This document shows, in pieces, positions 26,526 to 35,761 of a stretch of 64,000 nucleotides of DNA. The notes under the pieces were generated by a model. It did no database searches, was not told where the DNA came from, and worked only from the letters and a program-made list of their open reading frames with translations. Made by a program: the position numbers and the translations under genes. Where the stretch lies: positions 470,255 to 534,254 of the forward strand of contig NZ_WKJH01000030.1 in the NCBI RefSeq assembly GCF_009674825.1, in the 5' to 3' direction. Every line of letters begins with the position of its first letter. The stretch's first letter is position 1. Origin of the DNA: Maribacter luteus. Its GTDB lineage: Bacteria > Bacteroidota > Bacteroidia > Flavobacteriales > Flavobacteriaceae.

Positions 26526-27661
26526 TATTCGCTGAATAAGGTTAATGTCATAGTCTGGTTATGCAATCTACAAGAATTTCTTTCAAAAAAGGGTGCCATT
26601 TCACCATAGGAATAAAACCCGCCTACTATAGCTTTGTCCCCGATAGCTTCCCTAACTTCCTCAATTTCTTCTTCTGTACGTTGATCCATAACCAATTTTC
26701 TTCCGATACAGCTTACCAATAGGGCTAATTCTGGTGCAGTCTGCCGACCTTTCATAGCCAAATTTCCTGCACGTTTGGCACCATTGGCAATATCGTCTAC
26801 CGATGATAACATCAATTGCACCTTAGACCCTTCCGGCACATCACCAGCCAGAATCATGGTATTGTCAGTTTCATTTATATTGAGTACCGTTCTTACAATA
26901 GGGTATTCATCTTCCAAAGTTTGAACACTTAATGGATAAAGCAGTGCCGATTTGGGCAGTTCTTTCGCCTTCTCCCCTAAATACATTTTATAAAGATCAA
27001 GTGCCGGTTTGCCGTCTAACTCATAAAGAACATTTCCTTCAGATTTTGTAATGATCCTCTCGGGACCAAAAGTTGCCCATCCACAATAGTTGGCACTGGA
27101 CACCTCTAAACTTTCACCATAGAATCCTATGGCTATTACCTCCCCTTCCTTGGGGTTTTCATTATACGATGCCAAGGTTCGCTCAAAACGATCATCATCG
27201 CCACAAAGACCACCTGAAAGACCAATGGACTTGGCTTTTGTTTTTTCCAGTCCTTTTATTAGTGCGCTTCCATTTACATTACTTCCTTCAGAAACAACGA
27301 ATACATGTTTCAGGTCTTCTTGTGGAAAGGTTTCCATTAGGGCTTCCCCTAGTCGATCATCCTCATTGTTGAACTCGGTTACATTCTTCCTTTTTACCAA
27401 AAAAGTACTTTTCTCGAACCCAATGGCAGTTAACACCGCGGTTTCCTCCTGAACTTCATCTTTTACAATCTCCCCTGCGGTTGACCCAAAAACAATATGC
27501 CCTGAGGGAAATAAATCCCTTACTTCTTCATAAATGGAAGGTTCTTCCAAAATATATCGATTACCGAATACGAATACCAACGGATTCTTTAATTCTGTTG
27601 GGTCAAATTGGAGTTCGAAGGGAGTATTGGCCTGTTTTATAGCTTGTTTTATGATCATCAT
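26525..27661 (-). CDS. FIST-domain sensory protein (possible NosP-like NO sensor)
   Basis: A 378-residue protein with FIST_N (about 30-220; LVFVFGNRYILE, IVFGSTAGEIV, IGLSGGLCGDDDRF) and FIST_C (about 225-360; YELDGKPALDLYKMYLG, GRKLVMDQRTEEEIEEVREAIGD, VGGFYSYGEMAPF). FIST domains are predicted small-ligand sensors, and some FIST proteins, called NosP, bind haem and nitric oxide. Haem binding here is not shown by sequence alone. It is followed directly by a histidine kinase lacking a sensor domain, and it begins 12 bp after the PAS kinase. Confidence 0.9.
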   Translation of the reverse strand: MMIIKQAIKQANTPFELQFDPTELKNPLVFVFGNRYILEEPSIYEEVRDLFPSGHIVFGSTAGEIVKDEVQEETAVLTAIGFEKSTFLVKRKNVTEFNNEDDRLGEALMETFPQEDLKHVFVVSEGSNVNGSALIKGLEKTKAKSIGLSGGLCGDDDRFERTLASYNENPKEGEVIAIGFYGESLEVSSANYCGWATFGPERIITKSEGNVLYELDGKPALDLYKMYLGEKAKELPKSALLYPLSVQTLEDEYPIVRTVLNINETDNTMILAGDVPEGSKVQLMLSSVDDIANGAKRAGNLAMKGRQTAPELALLVSCIGRKLVMDQRTEEEIEEVREAIGDKAIVGGFYSYGEMAPFFERNSCRLHNQTMTLTLFSE

Positions 27662-27673
27662 TCAGGTTTTTTG

Positions 27674-30040
27674 TCAGGTATCTAAATTCTTTTTTATGGT
27701 AAAATGGAATTGGGTGCCTTTCCCCAAGGTACTATCTACCCAAACTTTACCTTCATAACGATCTATTATTTTCTTTACAATGGATAGTCCTATTCCCGTT
27801 GATCTTTCGTTATCACCGATAGACTGGAATATATCGAAAATCTTCTTATGGTATTTTTCTGGAATTCCCACGCCATTATCCTTAATGGTGAATTTCCAGA
27901 AATCATTTTCATCAGTATATAGCACTTCTACAAGTCCTACTTCCTTTTCAATATGCACCACGGCGTTCCCAATAATATTCTGGAACAATTGATGCATTTT
28001 GGTCTTATCGGCCTTTATGGTCGGCAATACTTCGGGAACTAAAAGTTCTACATGTTCTGGAATGAAAATACTATCCTTGATCTCCGCTATAACTTCGTTG
28101 GTGTCTACATCCGTATTATCGAGTTCTGAGCTATTGGCCGTGGAATATTCCAGTATCCCATGAATAAGGCGATCCATAGATGCAATTTTTTCTTGCATTA
28201 ACTCAAGGTTCTGTAGCCCACCTTCGTCGAGTTTATCCTTATAATCCTCAGTTAACCAGGTGGCCAAGGCACTTATACTTCGTAAAGGGGATTTCAGATC
28301 ATGGGATACGATGTGGGCATATTCCTGAAGGTTCTGATTACTGGATTCCAATTCGCGAAGTAATTTTTCTTTTTGAAATTCCAGTAATTTTTGGTCGGTA
28401 ATATCCAAATGGATACCTATTGACCCTACCACTATACCTGAATCATCGAATCTTGGAGCCCCACTGATAAGCCAATGTCGCAAACTTCCGTTCTTGTGCC
28501 TAACCGATACCTCATAAGAGTCAGTTTCGCCACGAAGTCGTTCCTTGTTCTTCTTCAAAATAAATTGCTCATCTTTGAATTGAGCCATTTCATTTACATT
28601 TTTACCCAGCAATTCTTCCTTGGAAAAACCGATCATATCGCAATAACTTTGATTGACCATAAGAATAACATCATGGTTATCTACCTCTACCAGACCTAAG
28701 TTCATATTCGCAATGATACTACTGTACTTTTCCCTTTGTGCCTCTAGGTTCTTTTTATAGTTCTTGCGAATCGTAACATCTTCATACGTCCATAAATGGC
28801 CCTTATAATTGCCGTTGGTAAATATAGGGATGTAATCACGCTCCAATATTCGACCGTCGCTCATTTCAACCTCATCGGCCATCGCGATTTCGCGATTTTC
28901 CAGAAGTTCATCAACACGTTCAACAAATTTTTCAGGATGCTTTAAGTGAATTTTGGTTTTCTTCGCCGAGGTATTGCTTTCTATACCTATCATTTGTTCC
29001 GGCGGTGTGGAAATATGGAAAAGATCGCAGAACATCTGATTCACTAAGGCTATCTTTCTATTTTCATCTTCTAAAAGTACCCCCGTATGCAAATTGGCTA
29101 TTAAAGTAGCCAATCTATTCTCCGATGCTTTCAATTGCCGTTCGGCCTCCCGTTCTTTCGAAATATCTTCAATCAATGCCACCTGGTATTCCATATTACC
29201 GTGAATATCGGTAACGGCACCTATTTGGACCTTTGCCAAGAAGGTTGATTTATCTTTCTTGAAAAATTCTTTCGTAACCGCAAATTTATCCAGTTTCCCT
29301 GCATAGAACCGCTCCCATAATATGGCAGTGGCCTGCTCGTCTTCGGGTCGTGAAATTTCAGGTATCGAAACTTGTTTCAGTTCACTCTCGGAATAACCTA
29401 CCATTTCACAAAACGTGCTATTGGTCTTCACAATACGTCCATCAACACTTAGGACAATTCCCAATGGGGAATTCTCCACAATAACATCCAACTGCTTTTT
29501 TTGTTCGGAAAGCATTTGTTTGATCTCCATTTCTTGGCTAATATCCCTTAAAATACCTTGGGCAGCAATGGGTTTTCTTTCTTTATTGAAAATAAGGCAA
29601 CAATTGATCTGCACCCATTTTTCCTCATTATTACGTGTAATGATCTTAGCCCTATAGTTTCTTAACACGCCCACTTCCATTAAAGAGCGCATGGATTCCG
29701 TGGTGTATTCCAAATAATCCCGATGTACAAATTCTGAAAGATTGACCAACTCTTTGGTGTGATCAAAACCAAGGAATTCCTTGGCAGATAGGTTCATGTT
29801 GATCACGTTATACTTAAGATCCATCACCACGTAAGGATCAATGATATTTATAAATTCCCCATCTAGTTCTGAAGTCCGCTCGTTTAAAAGACCTTCCAAC
29901 TTATTGTTGGCCGACTTTAAATGATGCATAACATCATACAGCTCCTTCGATTTTTCCTCTAAGATTTTTTCCGCCTGTTTCCTTGCTTTCTTTTGCCTCT
30001 CAAGGGCCTTTTTCAGAAGGGCAACCTCTTTATTATCCAT
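27674..30040 (-). CDS. Multi-PAS cytoplasmic histidine kinase, putative H-NOX partner
   Basis: 788 residues from the ATG at 30040, which overlaps the H-NOX stop by 8 bp. A coiled-coil start (1-55) is followed by four PAS/PAC units (about 60-185, 185-310, 310-430, 435-560). HisKA follows with H580 in IVSHDLKSPLRSI, and a HATPase with NIIGNAVVHIE, DNGVGIP and STGIGLSIVKK. No membrane segments. The coding overlap with the H-NOX gene points to a sensor-kinase pair in which H-NOX controls kinase activity. The same HDLKSPxR core is seen in the kinase at 25461. Confidence 0.92.
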   Translation of the reverse strand: MDNKEVALLKKALERQKKARKQAEKILEEKSKELYDVMHHLKSANNKLEGLLNERTSELDGEFINIIDPYVVMDLKYNVINMNLSAKEFLGFDHTKELVNLSEFVHRDYLEYTTESMRSLMEVGVLRNYRAKIITRNNEEKWVQINCCLIFNKERKPIAAQGILRDISQEMEIKQMLSEQKKQLDVIVENSPLGIVLSVDGRIVKTNSTFCEMVGYSESELKQVSIPEISRPEDEQATAILWERFYAGKLDKFAVTKEFFKKDKSTFLAKVQIGAVTDIHGNMEYQVALIEDISKEREAERQLKASENRLATLIANLHTGVLLEDENRKIALVNQMFCDLFHISTPPEQMIGIESNTSAKKTKIHLKHPEKFVERVDELLENREIAMADEVEMSDGRILERDYIPIFTNGNYKGHLWTYEDVTIRKNYKKNLEAQREKYSSIIANMNLGLVEVDNHDVILMVNQSYCDMIGFSKEELLGKNVNEMAQFKDEQFILKKNKERLRGETDSYEVSVRHKNGSLRHWLISGAPRFDDSGIVVGSIGIHLDITDQKLLEFQKEKLLRELESSNQNLQEYAHIVSHDLKSPLRSISALATWLTEDYKDKLDEGGLQNLELMQEKIASMDRLIHGILEYSTANSSELDNTDVDTNEVIAEIKDSIFIPEHVELLVPEVLPTIKADKTKMHQLFQNIIGNAVVHIEKEVGLVEVLYTDENDFWKFTIKDNGVGIPEKYHKKIFDIFQSIGDNERSTGIGLSIVKKIIDRYEGKVWVDSTLGKGTQFHFTIKKNLDT

Positions 30041-30575
30041 TCTGGGAAATGTCAAATTTCACTTCGGTACCATCTTCCTTCAGTAGTTCATAAGAAATCT
30101 GGGCACTACCGTTAAAATGCTCAAAGGCCTTTTCTATAAGACCTTGGGCCAATCGATATAAACCCCTAGAAGAAGAATAGATCATTGAAATGGTCGTATC
30201 GGTTTTTTCTAAAATCTTGAATGTAGGCAATTCGGCCTCAGGATATAATTTCTGGACATGCACATGAATATGGTCTTCTATCGAATATAAAAGGCCTAAT
30301 GGAGAATTGTAACTCTGAATTACCTCCGGATGTGCATCTTTTAAACTTGTGAAAAGGTATCTACCAAAAGCATAAATCAAATCTCCAGGTGGTAAATTTA
30401 CCTGTTTGCTCAATTCTGTGATCAAGCTCACCATTTCATTAAAATCATAGGTGCCGACCGAAGTATAAATCCCCTCTGAGGGTAGATCGGCTTTTTCTAT
30501 AATATCTTCCACTACCTCCAAGCCGAATTGGGTCTCGACCATTTCCAAAAACTCGGTAAATACAATTCCTTTCAT
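30033..30575 (-). CDS. H-NOX (haem nitric oxide/oxygen-binding) sensor protein
   Basis: A 180-residue, full-length stand-alone H-NOX. Family features: MKGIVFTEFLEMVETQFG start, the VGTYD turn (40-44), the proximal haem-ligand histidine, most likely H104 in DHIHVHVQKLYP, and the porphyrin-propionate motif YxSxR (Y133, S135, R137). The position of the distal tyrosine that stabilises O2 in anaerobe proteins holds leucine (L142), which in this family goes with binding NO but not O2. First gene of the signalling operon, overlapping the PAS kinase. Preceded by a promoter with the shared EPS design. Confidence 0.94.
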   Translation of the reverse strand: MKGIVFTEFLEMVETQFGLEVVEDIIEKADLPSEGIYTSVGTYDFNEMVSLITELSKQVNLPPGDLIYAFGRYLFTSLKDAHPEVIQSYNSPLGLLYSIEDHIHVHVQKLYPEAELPTFKILEKTDTTISMIYSSSRGLYRLAQGLIEKAFEHFNGSAQISYELLKEDGTEVKFDISQNG

Positions 30576-30589
30576 TCCATTATTTTTTT

Positions 30590-30652
30590 TAAAAGTAAGA
30601 AAAGTAATACGAGTTGGTCAAAATTTGTTGTGAAATACGCTTTTTTGTTAGG
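30590..30652 (-). promoter_or_regulatory. Candidate promoter of the H-NOX/LytTR operon (shared design, copy B)
   Basis: On the minus strand a TACTTTTA box (30590-30597) lies 14 nt before the H-NOX ATG. CACAACAA (plus-strand TTGTTGTG, 30625-30632) begins exactly 27 nt upstream. The extended element TTGTTGTGAAATACG is identical to copy A over 15 bp. A second copy (TTGTTAGG, 6 of 8) is 20 bp further at 30645-30652. Its presence here suggests the operon encoding the LytTR regulator controls itself. Confidence 0.65.
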
Positions 30653-31049
30653 CTTTCACTAGTTCATTGATGTCCCAGTAACTAAGGACCTTATGAAGTT
30701 TGGACTCGTAATCTTCATATTTCAGAGGTTTTATTACATATCCTGCAATCCCTATTCGATAACATTCAAGTAAATCTGCCCTATTCTCCGAAGTTGTAAG
30801 AACTACTGTAGGAAGGTACTTTAATGTTTCATCCGCTTTTAGGATCGAAAGAAATTCGATACCACTCATTCTTGGCATATTCAAATCGAGCAGAATAATA
30901 TCTGGCAAGCATTTACCCGATCTAAGATACTCTAAGGCCGCTTCCCCATTTTTGGCCTCTTTAACTTTATGTTTCAAGTGTAATTTTGAGATTGTTCGTT
31001 GCAACTTCATAATCTCAATTGTATCATCCTCAATAAGTAATATATCCAT
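30648..31049 (-). CDS. Single-domain response regulator (CheY/Rcp1-like)
   Basis: A 133-residue receiver only. The phospho-acceptor is D55 in ILLDLNMPRMSG, and the conserved lysine is in VIKPLKYED. The Rcp1-like pattern (TISKLHLKHKVKEAKNGEAALEYLRSG) is common in receivers paired with PAS kinases and Hpt proteins. It ends 72 bp before the H-NOX start, on the same strand; the H-NOX promoter element touches its 3' end. It is a plausible intermediate receiver between a kinase and the Hpt protein. Confidence 0.9.
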   Translation of the reverse strand: MDILLIEDDTIEIMKLQRTISKLHLKHKVKEAKNGEAALEYLRSGKCLPDIILLDLNMPRMSGIEFLSILKADETLKYLPTVVLTTSENRADLLECYRIGIAGYVIKPLKYEDYESKLHKVLSYWDINELVKA

Positions 31050-31217
31050 AGCGTAAGTATTGCATCAAAAATCGAAACTCTTAAATTAAACTTATAAAAA
31101 AGGCCGACTATAGGTGAAAAGCATTTAAGTGTCGACGAATGGTAATTTACTTCTGTTAAATGATTTGCCTAAATTATGGTTCACCTCATAAAAAAAGTAA
31201 TTAAAATTTTGCATCAT

Positions 31218-31847
31218 TTAAATGTAATCCCCTAGCTCTTGTAATTTATCGCCGGTTAAAGCCTTTAGATTTTTGGTGATTTTTTCAATAGGCCAGTCCC
31301 ACCAACTTAGTTTCAATAATTTTTCGATTTCGGTTTCCGAGAAACGCTTACGGATCAACCTTGCAGGATTTCCCCCAACGATTGCGTATGGTTCAACATT
31401 TTTGGTGACCGTTGCATTACTGGCTATTATTGCCCCATCACCGATTTGCACACCCGGCAAAATCGTAGCCTTATAACCAATCCAGACATCATTGCCTATT
31501 ACCGTATCACCTTTAGAGGGATAGGACTTACCTTTCATGGCGTCTTTCCAATCCCCTCCAAAGATGGCAAACGGGTAAGATGAGATGGCATCTGTCAAAT
31601 GATTGGCCCCGTTCATTATAAAGGTTACATCCGAAGCTATCATACAGAACTTACCGATCAACAATTTATCACCTACAAAATCAAAATGATACTTAACGTT
31701 CTTTTCAAAATTGGCAACATCCTCGAAATCATCATAATAAGTATAATCACCAACACTGATATTTGGGTTCTTTATACAGTTCTTCAAGAAGCAAAGGCGA
31801 TTGTAACCTTCTAAAGGAAATGGTTTGTTTTTGTCTGGTATGCTCAT
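31218..31847 (-). CDS. Xenobiotic acetyltransferase of the Vat/CatB hexapeptide family
   Basis: A 209-residue left-handed beta-helix acetyltransferase, full length for the class B xenobiotic acetyltransferases that use acetyl-CoA on streptogramin A or chloramphenicol. [14 protein letters not shown] near residue 31, the catalytic histidine H83 in [41 protein letters not shown], and [15 protein letters not shown] followed by [14 protein letters not shown] are all typical. Whether it confers resistance cannot be told; chromosomal relatives often have unknown substrates. It stands alone. Confidence 0.9.
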   Translation of the reverse strand: MSIPDKNKPFPLEGYNRLCFLKNCIKNPNISVGDYTYYDDFEDVANFEKNVKYHFDFVGDKLLIGKFCMIASDVTFIMNGANHLTDAISSYPFAIFGGDWKDAMKGKSYPSKGDTVIGNDVWIGYKATILPGVQIGDGAIIASNATVTKNVEPYAIVGGNPARLIRKRFSETEIEKLLKLSWWDWPIEKITKNLKALTGDKLQELGDYI

Positions 31848-31949
31848 AGAAAATATTTTGGTTGAATTACTTTATACTATAAGGGAAACGGCTTCTCAAT
31901 TTAGTGAAATTGGAATATATCTGAACTTAGATAGAACTAAACCTTTTCT

Positions 31950-32831
31950 TTATTTCTTTTTTAGGGTATCCATTTCTTTTTGGAAAAAAGTGGACAAACG
32001 ATGACTACCATATCTTGGTGCAATGGCATCTTCGGCCATTAGGGTAAGGAAAAACTCAATGGGACCGTAAGTCTTTGAGGAAGTGAACATTCGTAAGGCC
32101 CAAATAATCAATCGCCTTAACCAATGGGGCAAATGAATGATTTTAATGGGCTTGCCACATGCTAAAAGGGCCATTTCGGCTACCTCATTCTGGGTCAGGA
32201 TATCGGGTCCGCCGATATTGATCTCGTTATTTTCGTTTTCAATAGCATCTACACAGGCTATGGCCAGATCTTTCCCGTGAATGGGATTGAACTTTTGTTC
32301 CCCATTTCCAAAGAGATACACCTTTCCTTTTTGGGCCATCTCCAAAAAATCTTTCATATCGGAAAAAAAACCGTTGGGCCTTACGATCGTATACTGCAAT
32401 CCCGAGGCTACCAGTTCATCTACAAAAGATTCCTTGGCTTCCATAATTTTAAGGTTTTTATGACGGTTTCCGTTCAAAACCGATATGTAAATGAACTTTC
32501 TTACCCCTGAGGCCATAGCTTCTTTCAATAAATTCACATTGGCCCGGTAATCAACATCCCAATAGGTCAATCCGTCTTTTTGCCGAGTGATGCCGACTGT
32601 TGAGATTACAGTATCCACTCCGCTAAATAGTCCTTTCAAAGTTTCTGGCTTGGTAACTTCCGCCTGTATTATCGTAGCCGATGCAGCACTGAGTCCCTTT
32701 GCTTTTTTTGAATTTCGAACCAGTATCCTGGTTGGAATATTACGTATTTCAAGTTCTTTGGCAATATGCCTTCCGAGATACCCAGTAGCTCCTGCCAATA
32801 AGACTTTGGTTTTTATGTTATCTGCGTTCAT
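31950..32831 (-). CDS. Atypical SDR / NAD(P)H-binding (NmrA-like) protein
   Basis: About 293 residues from the ATG at 32831; the frame extends 57 bp further to a TTG, which is less likely. VLLAGATGYLGRHIAKELE is the nucleotide-binding loop. VDTVISTVGITRQKDGLTYWDVDY and FIYISVLNGNRHKNLKIMEAKESF follow, with no classical YxxxK, the pattern of atypical SDRs of the NmrA/HSCARG type. A C-terminal helix region follows. Substrate unknown. It lies about 120 bp downstream of the amidohydrolase on the same strand. Confidence 0.83.
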   Translation of the reverse strand: MNADNIKTKVLLAGATGYLGRHIAKELEIRNIPTRILVRNSKKAKGLSAASATIIQAEVTKPETLKGLFSGVDTVISTVGITRQKDGLTYWDVDYRANVNLLKEAMASGVRKFIYISVLNGNRHKNLKIMEAKESFVDELVASGLQYTIVRPNGFFSDMKDFLEMAQKGKVYLFGNGEQKFNPIHGKDLAIACVDAIENENNEINIGGPDILTQNEVAEMALLACGKPIKIIHLPHWLRRLIIWALRMFTSSKTYGPIEFFLTLMAEDAIAPRYGSHRLSTFFQKEMDTLKKK

Positions 32832-32954
32832 TTTATGGTATGTATTTAATGGTATTACCATTGTCCATATTAAAATATCCTGACTCAAAACTATTCATCA
32901 AACAGCAATAGGTCGTTCCGGAATATGAAACCGAACCTCTTGGAGGGGCCATTT

Positions 32955-34376
32955 TTACTGTAACCAAAGTCCCTCTCCCATCCTTACCAATGTGGCCAAA
33001 TAATTGTTTCTTTTATAGGCCTTCTCCTTAAACTGCAAAAGTTTGTCCGCATCGAGCAAATATCCCTTAATAAAGACTTTTTCAGGATTGGCCAAGGTTT
33101 TTAAATGAATTAGAGGATTTTCGTTTGTAAGAACCATATTTGCCATTTTCCCAACTTCCAACGTGCCCGTATTCGAAAGTGACAAATAGATTTTTGATGG
33201 GTTTACCGTTGCTGTCCTAAGTGCTTCGTAATTGGTCAATCCTGCTTCGACATAGTACCCCAATTCTTCATGGATACCAAAACCAGGTATGGCATATGAT
33301 ATGCCCGAATCGGTACCCGCCACCAGAATGACCCCAGCATCATTCATCTGTTTTACGATTTTCAAATGTTGTTTATGCTGGTTCATAATTCGTTCTTCAA
33401 CTAAGGAATCGTAGGATTTGGTGCTTGTCCAACGATTAAAATCGTCTTGTGAACCAACCTCTAAAAATGCCGGATTTATATAACCCAAAGTAGGTTCTTT
33501 AAACAAATCGGTCTCCTTTTCCATGATTTCCGAAATCTTATGAAAAACGGTCAAAGTTGGGGTATGACCCATTTTCCCCTGAACATAGGATTCAATGGTT
33601 TTTGTCAATAATACACTATCATTTTTAAATTTTAGCGCTTGCTGTATAACATCCTCGGTATGTTCTATGGTTTTTATCGGTCGTGAAAAATGATAACTAT
33701 ATGGTACTTCAAAACTTGGATGAGCGGCAATAGAGATATCTTGCCTTATGGCCTCTTCCTTTATTGCATCAAAGATATCCTTGGGCAAGCCAGCATAAGT
33801 TTTAATGTAATCATAACCCTGTTCTTTGTACTTGCCCACCAACCCTCTACCTTCATTGGCATCCGCCACCTGTTTTTTATCAATGCCATGATCTTCCGGC
33901 CCCGTAATTTTGGGACTTGCCGTAAAGAAAAGGGGGGCGAAAATCTCATTATTGACTACCCTTTTTTTCATTCTTAAATGAAATGGCATGCCCCACATAT
34001 TCCTCACGGTTGTCACTCCTTTAGCCAAATACAGCCCAAGCTCGTAGTCATCCCAAACATGTACATGCAAATCTGCTAGACCAGGAACCAAATATTTACC
34101 GGATCCATCTATTTGAACCATTGAATCAGTAACTAGGTTTGGGGCGATTTTAGAAATCAATCCTTTTTCCACCAAAATATCTTGCTTGTACAAAACAGTA
34201 TCACGGGTCATTGGAACCACATTCACGTTTTTGATTACGTAGGAGTCAGTCGTCTTCCCGATTTTCAAATACGATGTATTCTTCTTATCTAAAATCAAGA
34301 TAACCGAAATGGCCACAACCATTAATATTGTGAGACCTAATAGCAAAATCCCTACTCTTTTTAACCACTTCTTCAT
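32955..34376 (-). CDS. Membrane-anchored amidohydrolase (imidazolonepropionase-like)
   Basis: A 473-residue metal-dependent hydrolase of the amidohydrolase superfamily. An N-terminal membrane helix or signal anchor (about 9-30) is followed by the small beta-domain. The TIM barrel follows: metal ligands H104 and H106 in ADLHVHVWDD, histidines in IAAHPSF and TIEHTED, and the aspartate in VAGTDSGIS. The C-terminus closes with NPSKIYLSLSNTGTLEVGKMANMVLTNENPL. Periplasmic cleavage of an amide or peptide bond is the usual activity; the natural substrate is unknown. Confidence 0.87.
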   Translation of the reverse strand: MKKWLKRVGILLLGLTILMVVAISVILILDKKNTSYLKIGKTTDSYVIKNVNVVPMTRDTVLYKQDILVEKGLISKIAPNLVTDSMVQIDGSGKYLVPGLADLHVHVWDDYELGLYLAKGVTTVRNMWGMPFHLRMKKRVVNNEIFAPLFFTASPKITGPEDHGIDKKQVADANEGRGLVGKYKEQGYDYIKTYAGLPKDIFDAIKEEAIRQDISIAAHPSFEVPYSYHFSRPIKTIEHTEDVIQQALKFKNDSVLLTKTIESYVQGKMGHTPTLTVFHKISEIMEKETDLFKEPTLGYINPAFLEVGSQDDFNRWTSTKSYDSLVEERIMNQHKQHLKIVKQMNDAGVILVAGTDSGISYAIPGFGIHEELGYYVEAGLTNYEALRTATVNPSKIYLSLSNTGTLEVGKMANMVLTNENPLIHLKTLANPEKVFIKGYLLDADKLLQFKEKAYKRNNYLATLVRMGEGLWLQ

Positions 34377-34424
34377 GCTCGTTCGATTTAATATTTTAAT
34401 TTATAAAAACGGATTGAATATGGA

Positions 34425-35681
34425 TTAGTCAGCGGTTAGAAATTGGTTTATGGCAGCATCAACTTTTGAAATAATGTTATTATAATTTTGAACATTACCT
34501 GTAAAAGCAGCATCAATATTCGAGAGAAAAAGGTAACCTGAATTTCCATTTGCGGTTATTTCCAAATGTGTTGAGATTCCGAGACTATTGCCGCTATGCA
34601 TTACTTTCCCTTCATTTATATACCAAAATAACCCGTGATTTTCAGCAAAATCGTCAGGAACGATTCCACTCTCCAATTTGGCCTGAAAAAGGTTCATATA
34701 ACCTGCCTCTGAAAACAAAGTTGAAGTAGCTCCTTTTACCCCTTTGGCCATATCCAAAAGGTACTTTCCCATATCCTCATTTGTGGAATATATACTTCCT
34801 TCCGGATAAGAATCATTGCCATAAACGGGCAATGGAGTTGTATCATCGATATACCTTACGGCCATCTCCGAAGTGTTCACTTCAGAAATATCATAGGTTG
34901 AATGGGTCATTTCCAAAGGCAATAAAATATTTTCCTGAACATAATCCTTGAAGGACTGTCCTGTAACGGATTCAATGATAAGTCCTGTTAATCCCGTTGC
35001 CAAGTTAGAATAGGCCCACGTTGTGCCCGGCTCGGTATTCGCAAAATTATCAGAACTGTAGAGCTCTCCATCTTCTAAAAAATACTCGGACAGGATATCA
35101 GAAAGATCATACGCTTCACGTTGTTCAATACCGATATTATCAATTAACGTTCGCGCTCCAACGGTTGAAATATCCTCTCCCGGCAAAATGTAGTAGTTAT
35201 TGGCCAAATACACTTCCGGCATGTCCAAAAGTCCTGAGGTATGGGTCACCAAATGTTTGATTCTTATAATCGCATTCGGCTGTTTGGGGTTTATTACAGT
35301 AAAAGGGAGCAGTTCATTTATATCTGTTTCCATGGTAAAATATCCTTGTTCTATGGCTTTTGCCACCGCAGCACCCACAAAAGTCTTACTTATTGAAGCT
35401 ATTGAATTAACGGTTTTATTAGTATAAGGTACCTGATCCGCAATATTGGCAAAACCGAAAGCTTCTTGATACACCATAGCATCATTCTTAACAATACTGA
35501 TGGCAAAACCAGGAACATTTTCCTGGCTTACCACTTCTTTAAGATATGCGGTAAGCTCATCGGCTGAAGTGATTCTCGATGGTTGTTGCAAAATGTTTGT
35601 ACCATTGTCATCATCGGTACAAGAGGTCAATAAAAATATCGATAAGATAGTTGTGATTATGAATTTAATCAATGTTGTCAT
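34425..35681 (-). CDS. Serine hydrolase lipoprotein (beta-lactamase class C fold)
   Basis: A 418-residue exported lipoprotein (lipobox LLTSC, Cys21) of the AmpC/esterase EstB/D-Ala-D-Ala carboxypeptidase superfamily. Catalytic elements are S96-x-x-K99 in ASISKTF, Y-x-N in WAYSNLATGL (about 215), and HSG near 373 in place of KTG. Probably acts on peptides or esters in the periplasm; nothing points to antibiotic hydrolysis. It lies 49 bp upstream of the amidohydrolase and may be co-transcribed with it. Confidence 0.88.
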   Translation of the reverse strand: MTTLIKFIITTILSIFLLTSCTDDDNGTNILQQPSRITSADELTAYLKEVVSQENVPGFAISIVKNDAMVYQEAFGFANIADQVPYTNKTVNSIASISKTFVGAAVAKAIEQGYFTMETDINELLPFTVINPKQPNAIIRIKHLVTHTSGLLDMPEVYLANNYYILPGEDISTVGARTLIDNIGIEQREAYDLSDILSEYFLEDGELYSSDNFANTEPGTTWAYSNLATGLTGLIIESVTGQSFKDYVQENILLPLEMTHSTYDISEVNTSEMAVRYIDDTTPLPVYGNDSYPEGSIYSTNEDMGKYLLDMAKGVKGATSTLFSEAGYMNLFQAKLESGIVPDDFAENHGLFWYINEGKVMHSGNSLGISTHLEITANGNSGYLFLSNIDAAFTGNVQNYNNIISKVDAAINQFLTAD

Positions 35682-35761
35682 GATTTGTCTGTTTTTGCCC
35701 CGAACCGTTCTGATTTCCTGAAACGGCCAGGGCTTTTTGATTTTTATGATTAATGATAAGC

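Noticed and set aside
31218..31847. Calling the Vat/CatB-like enzyme an antibiotic resistance gene
   Set aside because: The family is clear, but chromosomal relatives have unknown substrates and no mobile context is present.
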